Assembly: GCA_958450325.1 (NCBI GenBank)
Contig: OY288239.1
Coordinates: 45,493,511-45,557,510 of the forward strand
DNA from: Agrostemma githago
Taxonomy: Eukaryota > Streptophyta > Magnoliopsida > Caryophyllales > Caryophyllaceae
Length of the DNA stretch: 64,000 nucleotides
Reading direction: 5' to 3'
Shown here: positions 47,555 to 57,924 of the stretch, one piece after another
How positions within the stretch are numbered: position 1 is the first letter of the stretch
How the letters are laid out: each line of letters starts with the position of its first letter
Program-made: the position numbers and the translations under genes
Notes under the pieces: model-generated
Told to the model about the DNA's origin: nothing
The model's database searches: none
The model's input: the letters and a program-made list of their open reading frames with translations, nothing else

Positions 47555-49065
47555 CCTAACTGATATCAAGACCAATCGACCTCTTCGCGGTAAGATCCTT
47601 AAGGACACGCGGAGAGATCCTCGATTGACGCTCCGGCCGCTTAACGCGTACCTCCCGGGAATAATAAGCGGATAGTTCCGAACGGAAAGTATGACACTCG
47701 TCTCCCTAAACGATTTGTCAATGCCTAAGTAAAGACTATTCGTGGACGGTAGCCTACCCTAACCTACCCGTGTCTGCATCCTGCATGAGTGTATGCATTC
47801 CTAGTTACGTGTAACGTGTTTGAACAACCCAAATAAAACACTAAAAAATCTGGATTCAACCACGCCAACATATTCAACCGCACCCAATTCCATTTTCGAA
47901 AAATACCTCCTCTTTTCGAAATGACCTTTTGAATACCAATACTCCGGTCAAACCGTAATTTCAAAAAAGGAAAAAAAAAATTTAGATACCGTTATCATGG
48001 CAAATTTTACACTCACTATTTTCAAAAAAAATTAGTGCCATCGCGTTGGGCAAAGTAAGACCCGTCAACAACGAATACCGTTAATAACACTGAGACTCCT
48101 GATCAATGGGATCAATGTACCTCAAAAAGTCACATTTTATTTCAAAAAGAAATTTGTTTTTACACACATAATGTTAACACAACCGAAGCTTCAATTAATG
48201 AAGTCAAGGAACCCAAAACGGTTACACTCTCAAAACACTTTTCACAATACATCACCCCCACTGTTAAATGCTAGTTAATGCAACCAACGAACGTGGGTCA
48301 CTCGTTTTTAAAGTTTTTCTAAAAAAACAACACTATTCACTACGTAAATTCCCTAATAAGGATTTAGTCACACCTTCCGAAGCACCATCACGGACATCAC
48401 GCTCTACCACGAGCAACACATACACCATGACTATCGAACTGGCTAATAAATAGTAGTTTCGATGAAAGCACCACGCCATCATTTTCAAAACCGGTTCCCC
48501 CAAGAACCATGCTCCTTAAAAAAAATTCCACTTTGCTATCGTCGGATTCCTGACACACACCTATAGCTACACACTTTCACGTCACAAGCGATGCCGCCAC
48601 GCCATCGTCACAAATCGTCTTTTTCAAGGAAATCTTTCCTCCGCAAAGATTGGTCGTTTTCAAAAAAAAAAACATATATCAAAATTCTTTGATCCAGAGC
48701 CGGGATCGCGATCAACTTCTTACGTCGTACAACCGTATGATTAAGTGTCTGTGTTAGTTACTAGGATCACCTCTACTCGAGGTCTTACATTTTGGGTCGT
48801 CTCATCCTGAGAAGTCCTCTTTAAACCTCACCTCCGAGGTTTGGGTCAAATCGTCTCGTTATGGAGACCTAAATTTTGTTAGGCGTTTCACTGAATACAC
48901 CAAGAGTCTAAAACACCCGAGTCCCTAAGCCACTGACCGCACACACACGCGAGTCAGGGGTCTCATTCCCGCATCGCTCGATTACGAGCATCCCTCGAGT
49001 CTCTTACATCGTTCGGTGGATCCGTTCTGATCTTTTGATCCTTTCCCACAGAATCACTCCCCAAC
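47555..49065 (+). other. Tat-2 leader without primer binding site, S2 copy
   Basis: Counterpart of 20045-21555. It starts directly at CCTAACTGATATCAAG after the LTR, confirming that loss of the primer binding site predates the duplication. No gene seen. Confidence 0.7.
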
Positions 49066-49315
49066 ATGTCAGTAGATTCAAGCGCCATCGAAAGCATCTG
49101 CAACGATGTCAATACCCTAACCAAATTAGTTCGCAACATCCATACTTCGGTAAGTTTGACTTTCTCCATTCGTTACATCAATAACCGCCTCAATTTCCTT
49201 GAGAGTAGGGACACAGAAAGTGAAACGAACGCCAATCCGGGCAATTATCGCGCCCAAGCGCCCACCCGGAATAGATTATCCAAACGCTCCGCCCGATCAA
49301 AGCTTACCAAAGTCG
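49066..49315 (+). pseudogene. gag: Tat-2 gag N-terminal fragment, S2 copy
   Basis: ATG at 49066 (MSVDSSAIESICNDVNTL). After base 49308 it continues AAAGTCGATACGG, not found in S1, and at about 49330 runs into LTR-like sequence of another family. This retains a few bases of the original Tat-2 sequence lost in S1. Confidence 0.72.
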
Positions 49316-49945
49316 ATACGGAAAGAACACCAAGTGATGCGAGTTCATTTTGCAGCGTTGTTTTGATCGGTCCATATCTCGAGTTGACGCGAGTTCATTT
49401 TGCAGCGTTGTTTTGATTGGTCCATATCTCGAGTTATACTTGGAATTTCGTAGTCATTCAAAATGGAGGAGATAGATTTCGAGCTTATCTTTCCAATGAC
49501 TGCTCATGAAGGTTCATTGAAAGTATTAACGAAGTTATGCCCTAGACAAGTCAGCTATGCATTGAAAAACGCTGCTGTTAAATTCGTTGACGGAATTGTT
49601 TCTTTTGCCTCGATTTTCTTTAAAGCTTTCAATAAATTCCCGAGGAGAAGAGCTGCTATTTTCAAGTCCGTTTAATCAAAACTACTCAAGCAAACAATGA
49701 AGCATGCATCTGAAATGGAGCAAAATAGTGGCTGCTAGTGTTCACACTTGTTCATTGTATTTAGTTGTCTAAATTCTTTTCCCCTTCTTTGTTTGTATCA
49801 CCCACTTTAAGTGGCTTGACTATTCTGGTTGGCCTCTCTTTGGGTCATTTTGTAGGCTATAAATAGTCAAGTACTTGATGAATAAAGAATTCAACCTTCA
49901 TCAAACAAAATCTGAGTTAAGCTTTGTTTTCCTTTTCGTCTTCGT
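49316..49945 (+). mobile_element. Partial chromovirus-type LTR, + strand
   Basis: The part from about 49740 matches the reverse complement of the A/B LTR, including TTGACTATTCTGGTTGG and the TATA/polyA region GGCTATAAATAGTCAAGTAC followed by TGATGAATAAAG and the CAAAATCTGAGTTAAGC segment. Identity is lower than between A and B, so it is an older relative in the opposite orientation. It stops at about 49945 at Tat tail sequence. The 49436-49735 part is unassigned. Confidence 0.65.
49336..49435 (+). repeat. Two 50-bp direct repeats
   Basis: GCGAGTTCATTTTGCAGCGT and the following bases up to CTCGAGTT occur twice, period 50 bp, differing at two or three sites. They lie immediately after the Tat-2 gag fragment. 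Confidence 0.9.
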
Positions 49946-50352
49946 CAGGCATTTTATTTTATCAAGCCTAAGGGGTCATAGGCATCTTGAAGGCAATTGT
50001 TCGAGTAGATACTTCCACACTCGAACATTTTCTTTCATTTTCATGTCCAACAAGTCAAAAGCATTCGGGGAGCAGTCCAAAGTTGAGCGGATTTTCACGC
50101 ATCCGGTAGTCGAAACACATGAACGTAACAAACCCATGATGGGATAGCAAGTACATACTCGAGCCTTAATAAGCGACCGTAGGGAAGGACGTCAGGTATG
50201 AATTCTGAGCCTTGGCTGGCGAGCCTCAACGCGTAGTCTAACAGACTTAGAACGACCCGACCGGACAGCCACCAGGTTGTAATCCTCGATTGACCTGGGC
50301 GAATATATTTTGACTTTCGCCTTGTCCAAGCCTCAGTCAAAGTTGGGGCTTC
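49946..50352 (+). mobile_element. Tat 3' tail before LTR-3
   Basis: Bases 50200-50352 match the tails at 5400-5557 and 17760-17910, ending in AAAGTTGGGGCTTC directly before the LTR. The upstream half is diverged and noncoding. Confidence 0.7.
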
Positions 50353-52404
50353 TGTAGACACCCAGATTTGGACCTGGTGACTGCGGGAGTGCCCAACAAA
50401 CACCCAATGACGATCAGACTACAACGCAACGCGAGATTGCGATATTTTAGATAGTTTTTCTATAGTCGAAATAAATAAATTAACATCAAGGCAGCCTTAG
50501 TCGTGTCATTACGGTCGCGTCGACACTAATTAGAGTCAATTCCGACACCGAGACTCCGAATCGGTCCCGAAATACGCAAAGTCGAACCCAAGTCAGCACG
50601 TCGTGCCAAGCGAACCTCGGGATGCGCACCCGAAGCCCACTCGACCCAACGGCGCGCTAGGTCATGGAGAAACTTAACCTCCAACTTAGGAAATGATACA
50701 CACACTATCGGTTTTGGAACGCACCAAAATCGTATCTTCAAAATTCCAGGCGCCTCACTCAGAGCGTCCTGAGTCTCGTGCGCACAAACCGAGGCGCCTG
50801 AGTTCTGGTGCGCCTGGACTTAAGCGTCGCACAGGGCGATTTGAACTACGCGAGCAACTATAAATACCCCCCTCACCTCATTCGTTCGACACAATTTCTC
50901 AGTTCCTTTCTCCCTTTACTCATTACGAGTTTCTCTCGCTTGGGCTCACAGTCCGACACCCAAAGTAAACGATCCACTCGATCGTAGTCCCGATAAGCGA
51001 AATCGATGCAACTCCTCACCTTCGAGCACTCCACTCGATCCCGAGGTGCCTGTGATCGTCTATCTACTCCGAGTCTAGTAACGAAGTTCTGCCGGATTAG
51101 CCACAGAATCAGCAAGAAGTAACGGAACTCTACTAGATTAGCCGCAGAACGAGCAAACGGTAACGAAACTCTGCCGAAATCACAAGGCAAGCTAGGAGGA
51201 TCCGCCTTTTGAAGTCGAATCGTCACTAGGTTGTCATCTAAACAAAACTTTATATTTTTGTACTTTTATTATTCACTACGATAATGTCAAACATTACCCT
51301 AAATACTAAAACATTACGATAATGTCAAACGCTAGGTCCATAACAAATACTAAAACACGTAACGTCCCAACTTCAACCATAAACACTAAAATACCCTAAA
51401 TAGTCCCGAGTAGTTTCGAGATCCGTTCTCAACTATCTATGCATCGTGTCTCGTTTAGCGTATACTCCGCGGGTGCAATTCCTCACTACGTGATTTACTT
51501 ACATTCGCATTTACAGCTTTCGTATGATTTATTGTTTTTATGACCTTATAATCGCATGCTAAGTCTTAACACGAAAATCAAAACGTAAACAAGCTAAAAC
51601 TGAACAAAGCGATGGTCGGGTTCCGTATTAGTCCCGATGCTCACCATACTTGGTTCGATGCACTACTATTAATACCGAGCCAACGGATTTTAAGCAGAAT
51701 ACCAGGTAAGGTATACCACAAGAATGAATAATATCCGCATTATCATGTTAAAACTGATTTGCTAATACGTATAATACTAGTACTCTCCACTCTCCAATGT
51801 CCATCTTTTCATGGCCTGCTTGTCACGTGAAATCGCATGCAAAGAATGTAAATACACCTACTTCGACGACAAAGCTTACTTGTCTTTAAACAACAGACAT
51901 AGCAAAGATATAGGGTTAAAACAACAGATGTTACAGTACTTTCGCCAAAACAAGGGAACAAAGTTATCAGCCCACCGATTGATTAGTAGAGGCCGCTATG
52001 TGCGGGCGGGATTGGGTGTCGATGCGTAGAGGCCGCTTTATCTTTAGGTCCCGTGCCCCTCAGCTTTGAGCCGGCTAAGGATCAAAGTTGACTTGAACGG
52101 TTTCTTGGTCCCCATAATTGACTCGGTGGCGACTCCACAAATCGGCAACGAATTCTGTTCTCTACAAAGGTCGCCCTACCAAACATATCGGCCTTTGAAC
52201 ATTTACAACTACGACTCGATAGATCCCAACGGAAACACGGGTGCACGCACCCGTCTAGTACAAGTCCGGATCGTCATCCGAATCGAGGTTCGAAACATCA
52301 CCCCAAACGCGAGATCGGACCGGCCCCCGACCGGGAGGGAGCCGCGTGGGTGGCCGCCGCGATGAAACTAGGACGGTCCCGCGCGGTGCGGACGGACGTC
52401 CACA
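50353..52404 (+). mobile_element. Tat/Ogre-type LTR-3 (2.05 kb)
   Basis: It starts TGTAGACACC and ends GTCCACA, with a TATA box at 50859 and GTAACGAA..TCTGCC repeats at about 51078-51180. It lacks about 150 bases found near 7190-7330 in LTR-1 (jump near 52030). What follows (52405 on) is not Tat sequence, so this is the right end of the Tat chain. Confidence 0.9.
50859..50866 (+). promoter_or_regulatory. LTR-3 TATA box
   Basis: TATAAATA followed by CCCCCCTCACCTCATTC, as in the other Tat LTRs. Confidence 0.75.
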
Positions 52405-53036
52405 ACGTGTCACTTCTTTTTTATTGATTGCTCTTTTAGTACATAAAAGGAGGGAAGCATTTTGGCGGGAAAATACTTCATGAGAGAGTGACATGTGTCA
52501 CTTTTTCTTTATTGGTTGTTCTTTTAGTATATAAAGGATGTCCGTGCCAAACGGGTCATCCAGTTTGGTTTCGAATCGAGTTAAATCGGTTCAACCTTAA
52601 TTTTGATTTCAGTTCGATTTTAATCGGGTTTATTTCAGTTTGTCACTCTTATCGATTCGTCTTATTTTGAATCGGGTACGGGCCACGTCAGATCAATATT
52701 AGTTCAGGTTAATTTCGGGTCAAAATTTTCTTGAGTTAAGTATTAAAAAAGAGTGTTCCTATTTAAAGTACGCATTCTACTCGATGAAGTACTAGTTTTC
52801 CAATTTTGCGCTTCTCATTTCTTTATCCCTCAAATTCATCCTTTCTTTTTCCTCTTTTGTTTTTCTCTCTTCTTCTATCTATTTTACTCACCATAGTACA
52901 ATATTTTTTATTTTACGTGATACATTTTATTTTAACTTTGATGCATTATATTTATTTTAACTTTGATGCGGTATGTTTATTTTAATCTGTATTTTTTTAA
53001 CACAATATATACAAATTATAAAATTTAAAATAAAAT
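52405..53036. other. Non-Tat intergenic sequence with a short imperfect direct repeat
   Basis: No gene. A segment GTGTCACTTCTTTTTTATTG followed by TTTTAGTACATAAA at about 52406-52446 recurs imperfectly at 52495-52535. The remainder is AT-rich, with TTTTATTTTAACTTTGATG-like repeats at 52925-52985. Confidence 0.5.
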
Positions 53037-53719
53037 TACAATATAGGGTTTTTCTACGTTGTACCTTTCTGTTTTTCCGTTTTCTACCATGTACCCCTCC
53101 TATTTTCAAAACCCCCACTAATACCCCTGTAGTTGATTAACTTCATAAAACGTGACCTAATCACAATTATCCGTCTAATTCTCCGTTAATTAGATGGCAT
53201 GACAGTGATTCTAGGCTATGACATAAACAGCTTTGACGACCTTGGTTTGTATTCCCGCCATTTTCCCCTAACTTTTTATCTATTTCATTAATTTTTCCCA
53301 TTTTCCTCATTTTATACACAAACTTCTTATTCTTTTTTACCTAATTGATTTTCCTCCACTTTTCCCCCAACTTATTCTTTAGCTTAAAATAATGATATTT
53401 TACTGATTTCTAGCGAAATTAATTTAATCACATTAACAAACAAAGCATTAATGTTGCACTTAAAATAAAGAGTGAAAGAATTATGATAAAATGAAGAAAA
53501 AAAAATTAGAAATTATGCATGCAAAATTAGAATTAGGGAAAACATAGAAGACGGAGATGGAAATTAATTAGGGTTTTTGAGTAGAATAATTGTAATTAGG
53601 TCACATTTAATGAAATTAATCTACTACAGGGGTATAAGTGAGCGTTTAGAAAACAGGAGGGGTATATGGTAGAAAACGGAAAAACAGAAGGGTACAGCGT
53701 AGAAAAACCCTACAATATA
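53037..53719. mobile_element. MULE-type MITE with long terminal inverted repeats and 9-bp TSD
   Basis: The element 53046-53710 (665 bp) begins GGGTTTTTCTACGTTGTACC and ends with its near-exact inverse, GGGTACAGCGTAGAAAAACCC. The terminal inverted repeats are about 90 bp (53046-53133 and 53622-53710). It is flanked by perfect 9-bp direct repeats, TACAATATA, at 53037-53045 and 53711-53719. Nine-base target duplications and long inverted ends are typical of Mutator-like elements. The interior has no transposase, so it is non-autonomous. Confidence 0.92.
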
Positions 53720-53773
53720 TATACTTCCTCCGTTCCATTTGATTCTTTGCACTTGCTTTTTGAAAACTATTCG
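53720..53773 (+). mobile_element. Possible Stowaway-like MITE end, cut by CACTA
   Basis: CTTCCTCCGTTCCATTTGAT resembles the CTCCCTCCGTTCC terminus of plant Stowaway MITEs. It continues for some 50 bp and is then interrupted at 53774 by the CACTA end. The other end is not in view, so this is tentative. Confidence 0.4.
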
Positions 53774-53794
53774 CACTACAAAAATCAAACCAAA

Positions 53795-54181
53795 ATTGCG
53801 GCGGATTTATCCGACGCAAATATAGAAAATACGACACAAACTAGTGTTTGCGTCGGAATAGCCGACGCAAAAGGCCGCCATGATATTTCGATGCATTTTT
53901 TTTGTTGCGTTGGTAAGTCCGACGCAAGCTTATTGCGTCGGATAATCCGAAGCGATGCTGGGTGGGTCAACGCGCCCTGTCAATGAGCTCTGCGTCGGAT
54001 TAGCCGAAGCAAAGGTGAGTTTCCGTCGACGCCGCGTCGGCTAATCCGACGTAGAACTCGTTGACTGGGGGCTTCTGCGTCGGATTAGCCGACGCAGCGT
54101 AGACGAAAACTCACCTTTGCGTCGGCTAATCCGACGCAGAAGCGCTTTTCTGTTCCCCATCTACTTCGGCTATTCCGACGC
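53795..54181. repeat. CACTA subterminal inverted motifs
   Basis: The motif TGCGTCGGATTAGCCGACGCA and its variants recur about ten times in both orientations. Larger arms also pair: GCAAAGGTGAGTTTCCGTC near 54009 with GACGAAAACTCACCTTTGC near 54098, and CAATGAGCTCTGCGTCGG with CCGACGTAGAACTCGTTG. Subterminal arrays of short motifs are where CACTA TNP1 (TNPA) proteins bind. The motif is itself nearly palindromic, so each unit can form a hairpin. Confidence 0.85.
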
Positions 54182-54540
54182 AACGACATTTATAAAATGC
54201 CATACTTCGTTTGTTTTTAGCTCCCCTTATGCGCAAAAATAAAACAACCTGCAATTACATGAGACTCCTACAACAAACCACAACAGCAGCACATTCGCCA
54301 CAAAAATCACCCAAAACTCCAACCACAACTCCAAAACTTCATATCTTCTTCACATAACTTCACAAAATTTCACAAAACCCCACAAAACTCCACAAATCTA
54401 AACCAATGTAGTGTTATAGAAAATGAAAATATATTACAAAGAAAACATGTGATGGGTTCACAATTCTATCAAGGAGTTAGTGACTTCGAAATATATACAT
54501 AACCACAACCTAAATAATTACCAAAGAAGAGACGAACTAC

Positions 54541-56315
54541 CTACGCAAGGAGCTGAAGCTGCTCCGACCCAAAGGGATGACCATCGTCGTTGTTGTCATC
54601 GCGCCTACTAGTACGTGGTCCACTGCCGCAGGTTTCATTCTCCATGGCTCACCTTTCTCTCATCATGGCTATAAACCTGTCCTGCTCCTCCAACCTCTTC
54701 TTGTGGGCTCTTGCTGTCTCTTCTAATGTCTGCAGGCGATCTTTTTATTTCTTGAATTTCTCGTCCATGCACTCATTGACTGTACGTTCCTGGGAGGCGG
54801 CGGTGGGGAAGTACGTGTCTGCAGATGGCTCTTTACCACGACTCAAGCATGGGCAGAAGAGATCTTTCGCCACGTCGCCTATCCCCCAGAACCGTTTCCT
54901 CTGGTTGTAGCCCCCTGTGACATCGTGGAAGATCTTCAAGGTGTTCGGTGTCTAATTAGAAGCTCGTGCCTCCTCCACCGCTTTCTCAAAGTTCTCCTGA
55001 AACAGCAACATGAAATAGTGTTAGAACTTTCAGAACAATATATACTATCACGCCATATTTTTTTTTGGTAAAATGTGAATTGTATTACTATGAACAATGT
55101 ACATGGTACATAAAAGAGAGCATATCAACTCAATCTCAACATCACAAAATTAGGCTACAAACAGGTCAATCATCCATTAAGAGTTACATAACCCCATTTT
55201 CCGAAGCCATTCCCAATCATTTCTATTAAGCATGTTGTTCAATTTACCCAGAACTCTCTTCTTTACTTGCAAAATAATACCTTCAGCGACCACGTCATAA
55301 TTTTTGGGACTAGTATTTTCTTCGAAAAATTTACTGTTACTCATAATGATCTGCGGTCCTTGGGGGTCAATCCACTTCCCATCCTTCCCCATCTTCGTCT
55401 TCTCCAAAAGCTGCACCGGGGTCGCGGTTGGGCCCTTCATAAAACAGTGTAGAACTTTCAGCATTTATTTACCAATAATATATTGAACTATACTTAAATT
55501 GATTACTTGTGTTATAAGCACTTACCATTTGCTTGAAAGGAGTTGATGCGCTCCTACTACCAAGGCAGCTGGTGGGTTTGGCCACCCCGTCGACTTGCCC
55601 ACCTCTGCGGTTCGACTTCTTCACCGCTGACTTCTTCTTGAAGTTTGGGTCGTCTGCTTTCCGTTTCAGTTCCGCTCATTTCTCCTCCGGAATTCAGTCC
55701 GCCTTCCGAACCCTCGAAACCGCTCTCTGAAATATGTCAGTTATTCTCTTCTTTATCCGACTCTCGTAGTCAGATCTGAGGTCATACCCAAAGTCCATAC
55801 GCATCTCTTTTGTTTGTCAAAAATATAATTTGTTAGTTACAATTTAATGTATAAGTCGTGCAATGAACAATTCAGAATGATAGACGAGGCAATTACCGCG
55901 AAGTGCGTATACATGTCGTCCTGAGCTTTCTGGGGCGCCTCCGTCCAGCTACGGTAGGCACCAGGGGTAGACACGTAGGGCATGATTATGTAATCACACA
56001 AATAATTGGAGTACTTTTTGTCAGCCCACCTACACATGTAATTTTGGATGTTAAGCAGACAAATGAGTGAAATAATATAAAACACTTGATTATAACAACA
56101 GAAACTCACCAAGTAGCGCCATCAACTTTCCGCTGTGATAGGTAGGGCTTCGATGGCGTCGCCACGTACATCGTTGCCTCGATTTCCTGTACAACGTCCA
56201 CACCTTCGATGACAGACACGTCCTCCTCCATAGGGGTGGCGTTACCATGGCTACTGCTACCCGTCAACGGAACCATTCCTCTGTCACCTGCCATAATCAC
56301 GTCTACGAGAAACAT
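54541..56315 (-). pseudogene. CACTA TNP1-like gene (Ptta/En/Spm transposase type), LINE-interrupted
   Basis: Exons read from right to left: 56315-56110 (MAGDRGMVPLTGSSSHGNAT), 56029-55897 (WADKKYSNYLCDYIIMPYVS), then 55800-55530 (basic KKKSAVKKSNRRGG), 55464-about 55290 (LEKTKMGKDGKWIDPQGPQ), and a last part 54950-54541 with TGGYNQRKRFWGIGDVAKDL, a predicted coiled-coil region (ETARAHKKRLEEQDRFIAMM) and the end FGSEQLQLLA. The order and motifs fit the plant Ptta/En/Spm family, whose members bind subterminal repeats. Stops at several points and a LINE tail at 55058-55270 make it non-functional. The exon 1 to 2 junction restores W-W across a GT/AG intron. Confidence 0.72.
55058..55270 (-). mobile_element. 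LINE 3' end inserted in the TNP1-like gene
   Basis: On the - strand the sequence encodes VLGKLNNMLNRNDWEWLRKM and stops, followed by about 130 nt of UTR ending TTTTACCAAAAAAAAA. The C-terminal motif and the 3' end (TTTACC plus A-run) match the LINE at 16674-17396, so they belong to related families. The left boundary is the A-run at 55058; the truncation point is estimated. I found no target duplication. Confidence 0.65.
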
Positions 56316-56451
56316 GTTTGCGCAAAGTTAAAATACAGAGTCAATTAGTTTAGGGTAATCTAGGAATTTCATTGATTAACAAAATAGTCTCTAATTACAA
56401 ATAAATAAATTACAACTTGTACTGAATAAAATACAAAGAACTATAGACTTG

Positions 56452-57821
56452 CTAATTATCGTCACTATCACTGTCTGCATCGGTGTGCGCTTCATTGAAC
56501 CCCTCTTCCCCGTCCTCATCGTCATCGTCCCAGTCGCTATTCCCTTCATCCTCATCATCTTCATCAACGATCAACTCTTACTCATTGCCCTCTCCTTCAA
56601 GAATAATCCAATCGGCAAATTCCTCGGCCTCCCCTTCAGCACCAGCAACTTCAACTTCATATTCTTCCTCATTGACGTCATTGTCTTTGATCAAAATAGA
56701 TGATATTGACTGATTAGTACCAACTACATTCTCTTGGTAGACGTCATCGTCGATGATAGGATTATCAACTTATGATCTTGCCGTGATCTTAAAAACTGCA
56801 GACCAATTCGTACTCTTTTTTCCCTTCGGGTAAGGAGCGTAGCAAACTTGATCGACTTGATACACCAACACAAAAGGGTTGTGCCCTCGCAGTTTTCTCG
56901 TCAGGTCGACATCGACAAGTTTGTACAACTCATGAACATTGACTCCGTGCGCGGAGTTCTCGATCCAATCACATTTGAATAGTACGGCCTTGCAGCTTTG
57001 GTTGCTGTCGTAGTAGTCAGGCTCGATCACTTCGTCTAGGGTTCCATAATAATCTAACCCGTCGGTAGACAACACACAGACACCGTTACTTTTGGTCAAT
57101 TTTGGAACGTCAACACCCTCTTTAAACGCACGAAACTTGAACCCGTTAACTGCATATCACCTCCAAGTCCAGACTCGTAAAGACGGCCCAGTGACTAGAG
57201 GTCTTACGAGGGGATCCTCCAAAGCTTCAGGCTTTTGTGAAGGTAAAATACATCAATAAACAATGCAATTTAATTTCAACTAAACACAGACATAATTTAT
57301 AAAGTTCATTCAAATAGCATTTTGACATACTTGATTACGTAGCCAGGAGGAAAACAGTGACTCATATTTGACCCAGACATCATCAGATGTTTTCACGTCC
57401 GCATGTTCTTCCATAATAAAAGCCTCGAATTTCCTGAAATAGTTACAAGTTGTAGTTAATCGAACATACTACCAATTATTAAGAGGGTATGTTGTACGTG
57501 AGTCACTTACTCCTCGTACGGTCGGATGACAGTGCCACAGTTTCTCAGAACGTAGGAGCGTGCTTGCTTATACTCAACATCAGTCAACCACCTCTCCTTA
57601 CATTTTCCAGTGCTGCTTCCAATGTCATTCTGAAATGGTTCCACCTTCCTTTGATGGTCTTCAGTTTCATGCACACCCACGTTCAGGTCTTTGGCTTTCG
57701 TGTAAACGTGCTCTTCGAAGTTGAAGGAGCAGAAGTTTGATGTCTCCTCTAACAGATACGCGTTGCGTATTGAACCCTCGACACGCGCTTTGTTCCCTTT
57801 TTTTTCAAATAGTTTAAGAAC
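56452..57821 (-). pseudogene. CACTA TNP2-like transposase, C-terminal part
   Basis: Exon 57821-57511 (EGSIRNAYLLEETSNFCSFN) is a DUF4218 segment; exon 57433-57331 follows (EKFEAFIMEEHADV, LFSSWLRNQ); then 57240-56770 is a DUF4216 segment (YYGTLDEVIEPDYYD, AVLFKCDWIENSAHGVNVHE, KGKKSTNWSAVFKI). The frame continues past TAA at 56770 and one more stop into an acidic tail ending at 56452. DUF4218 and DUF4216 form the C-terminal half of plant CACTA TNP2 transposases. The catalytic N-terminal half is missing. A TGA in WTWR(stop)YAVNGF adds a further lesion. Splice signals are GT/AG. Confidence 0.85.
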
Positions 57822-57924
57822 CTGCAAAATGGTGGTATGAAAATATAACATTTACTTGGTAATTAATACACAATAAGTCATACTAACGGAATTTGAGGAT
57901 GTCACCTTTCAAATGAAGATGTCA

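Larger units (their letters stand above)
21799..49308. repeat. Segmental tandem duplication, unit S2 (complete, about 27.5 kb)
   Basis: This is the complete second unit. It starts inside a chromovirus LTR (element A), runs through elements A and B, then repeats S1 from 27559 to 49308. S2 keeps private changes: a 41-bp deletion near 42243, a nonsense codon in the integrase at 37567 and a 1-nt deletion in the antisense gene near 40094. Its boundaries can slide by three bases because ACC is common to both junction parents. Confidence 0.93.
53774..57900 (-). mobile_element. CACTA (En/Spm) transposon, one end and its genes, other end missing
   Basis: The terminus CACTACAAAAATCAAACC at 53774 is the CACTA signature; the three bases before it (TCG) would be one half of the target duplication. 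Next comes a subterminal region of inverted motifs (53795-54181), then a TNP1-like and a TNP2-like gene, both on the - strand. The terminus therefore is the 3' end relative to its genes. The TNP2-like gene is cut near 57.9 kb, next to the PMD copy. No matching TTTTTGTAGTG end is seen to the right. Confidence 0.82.

Noticed and set aside
52405..53036. Host gene promoter or exon between the Tat chain and the MITE
   Set aside because: No open frame of meaningful length, no splice pattern and only AT-rich or low-complexity sequence.
54000..54181. CRISPR-like short repeats
   Set aside because: The repeats are inverted and near-palindromic with irregular spacing at a CACTA end in a plant genome; no spacer pattern and no cas gene.
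56449..56713. Hydrophobic + strand frames at 56449-56713
   Set aside because: They are the reverse of the acidic tail of the TNP2-like gene (GAT/GAA codons read backwards as ATC/TTC).
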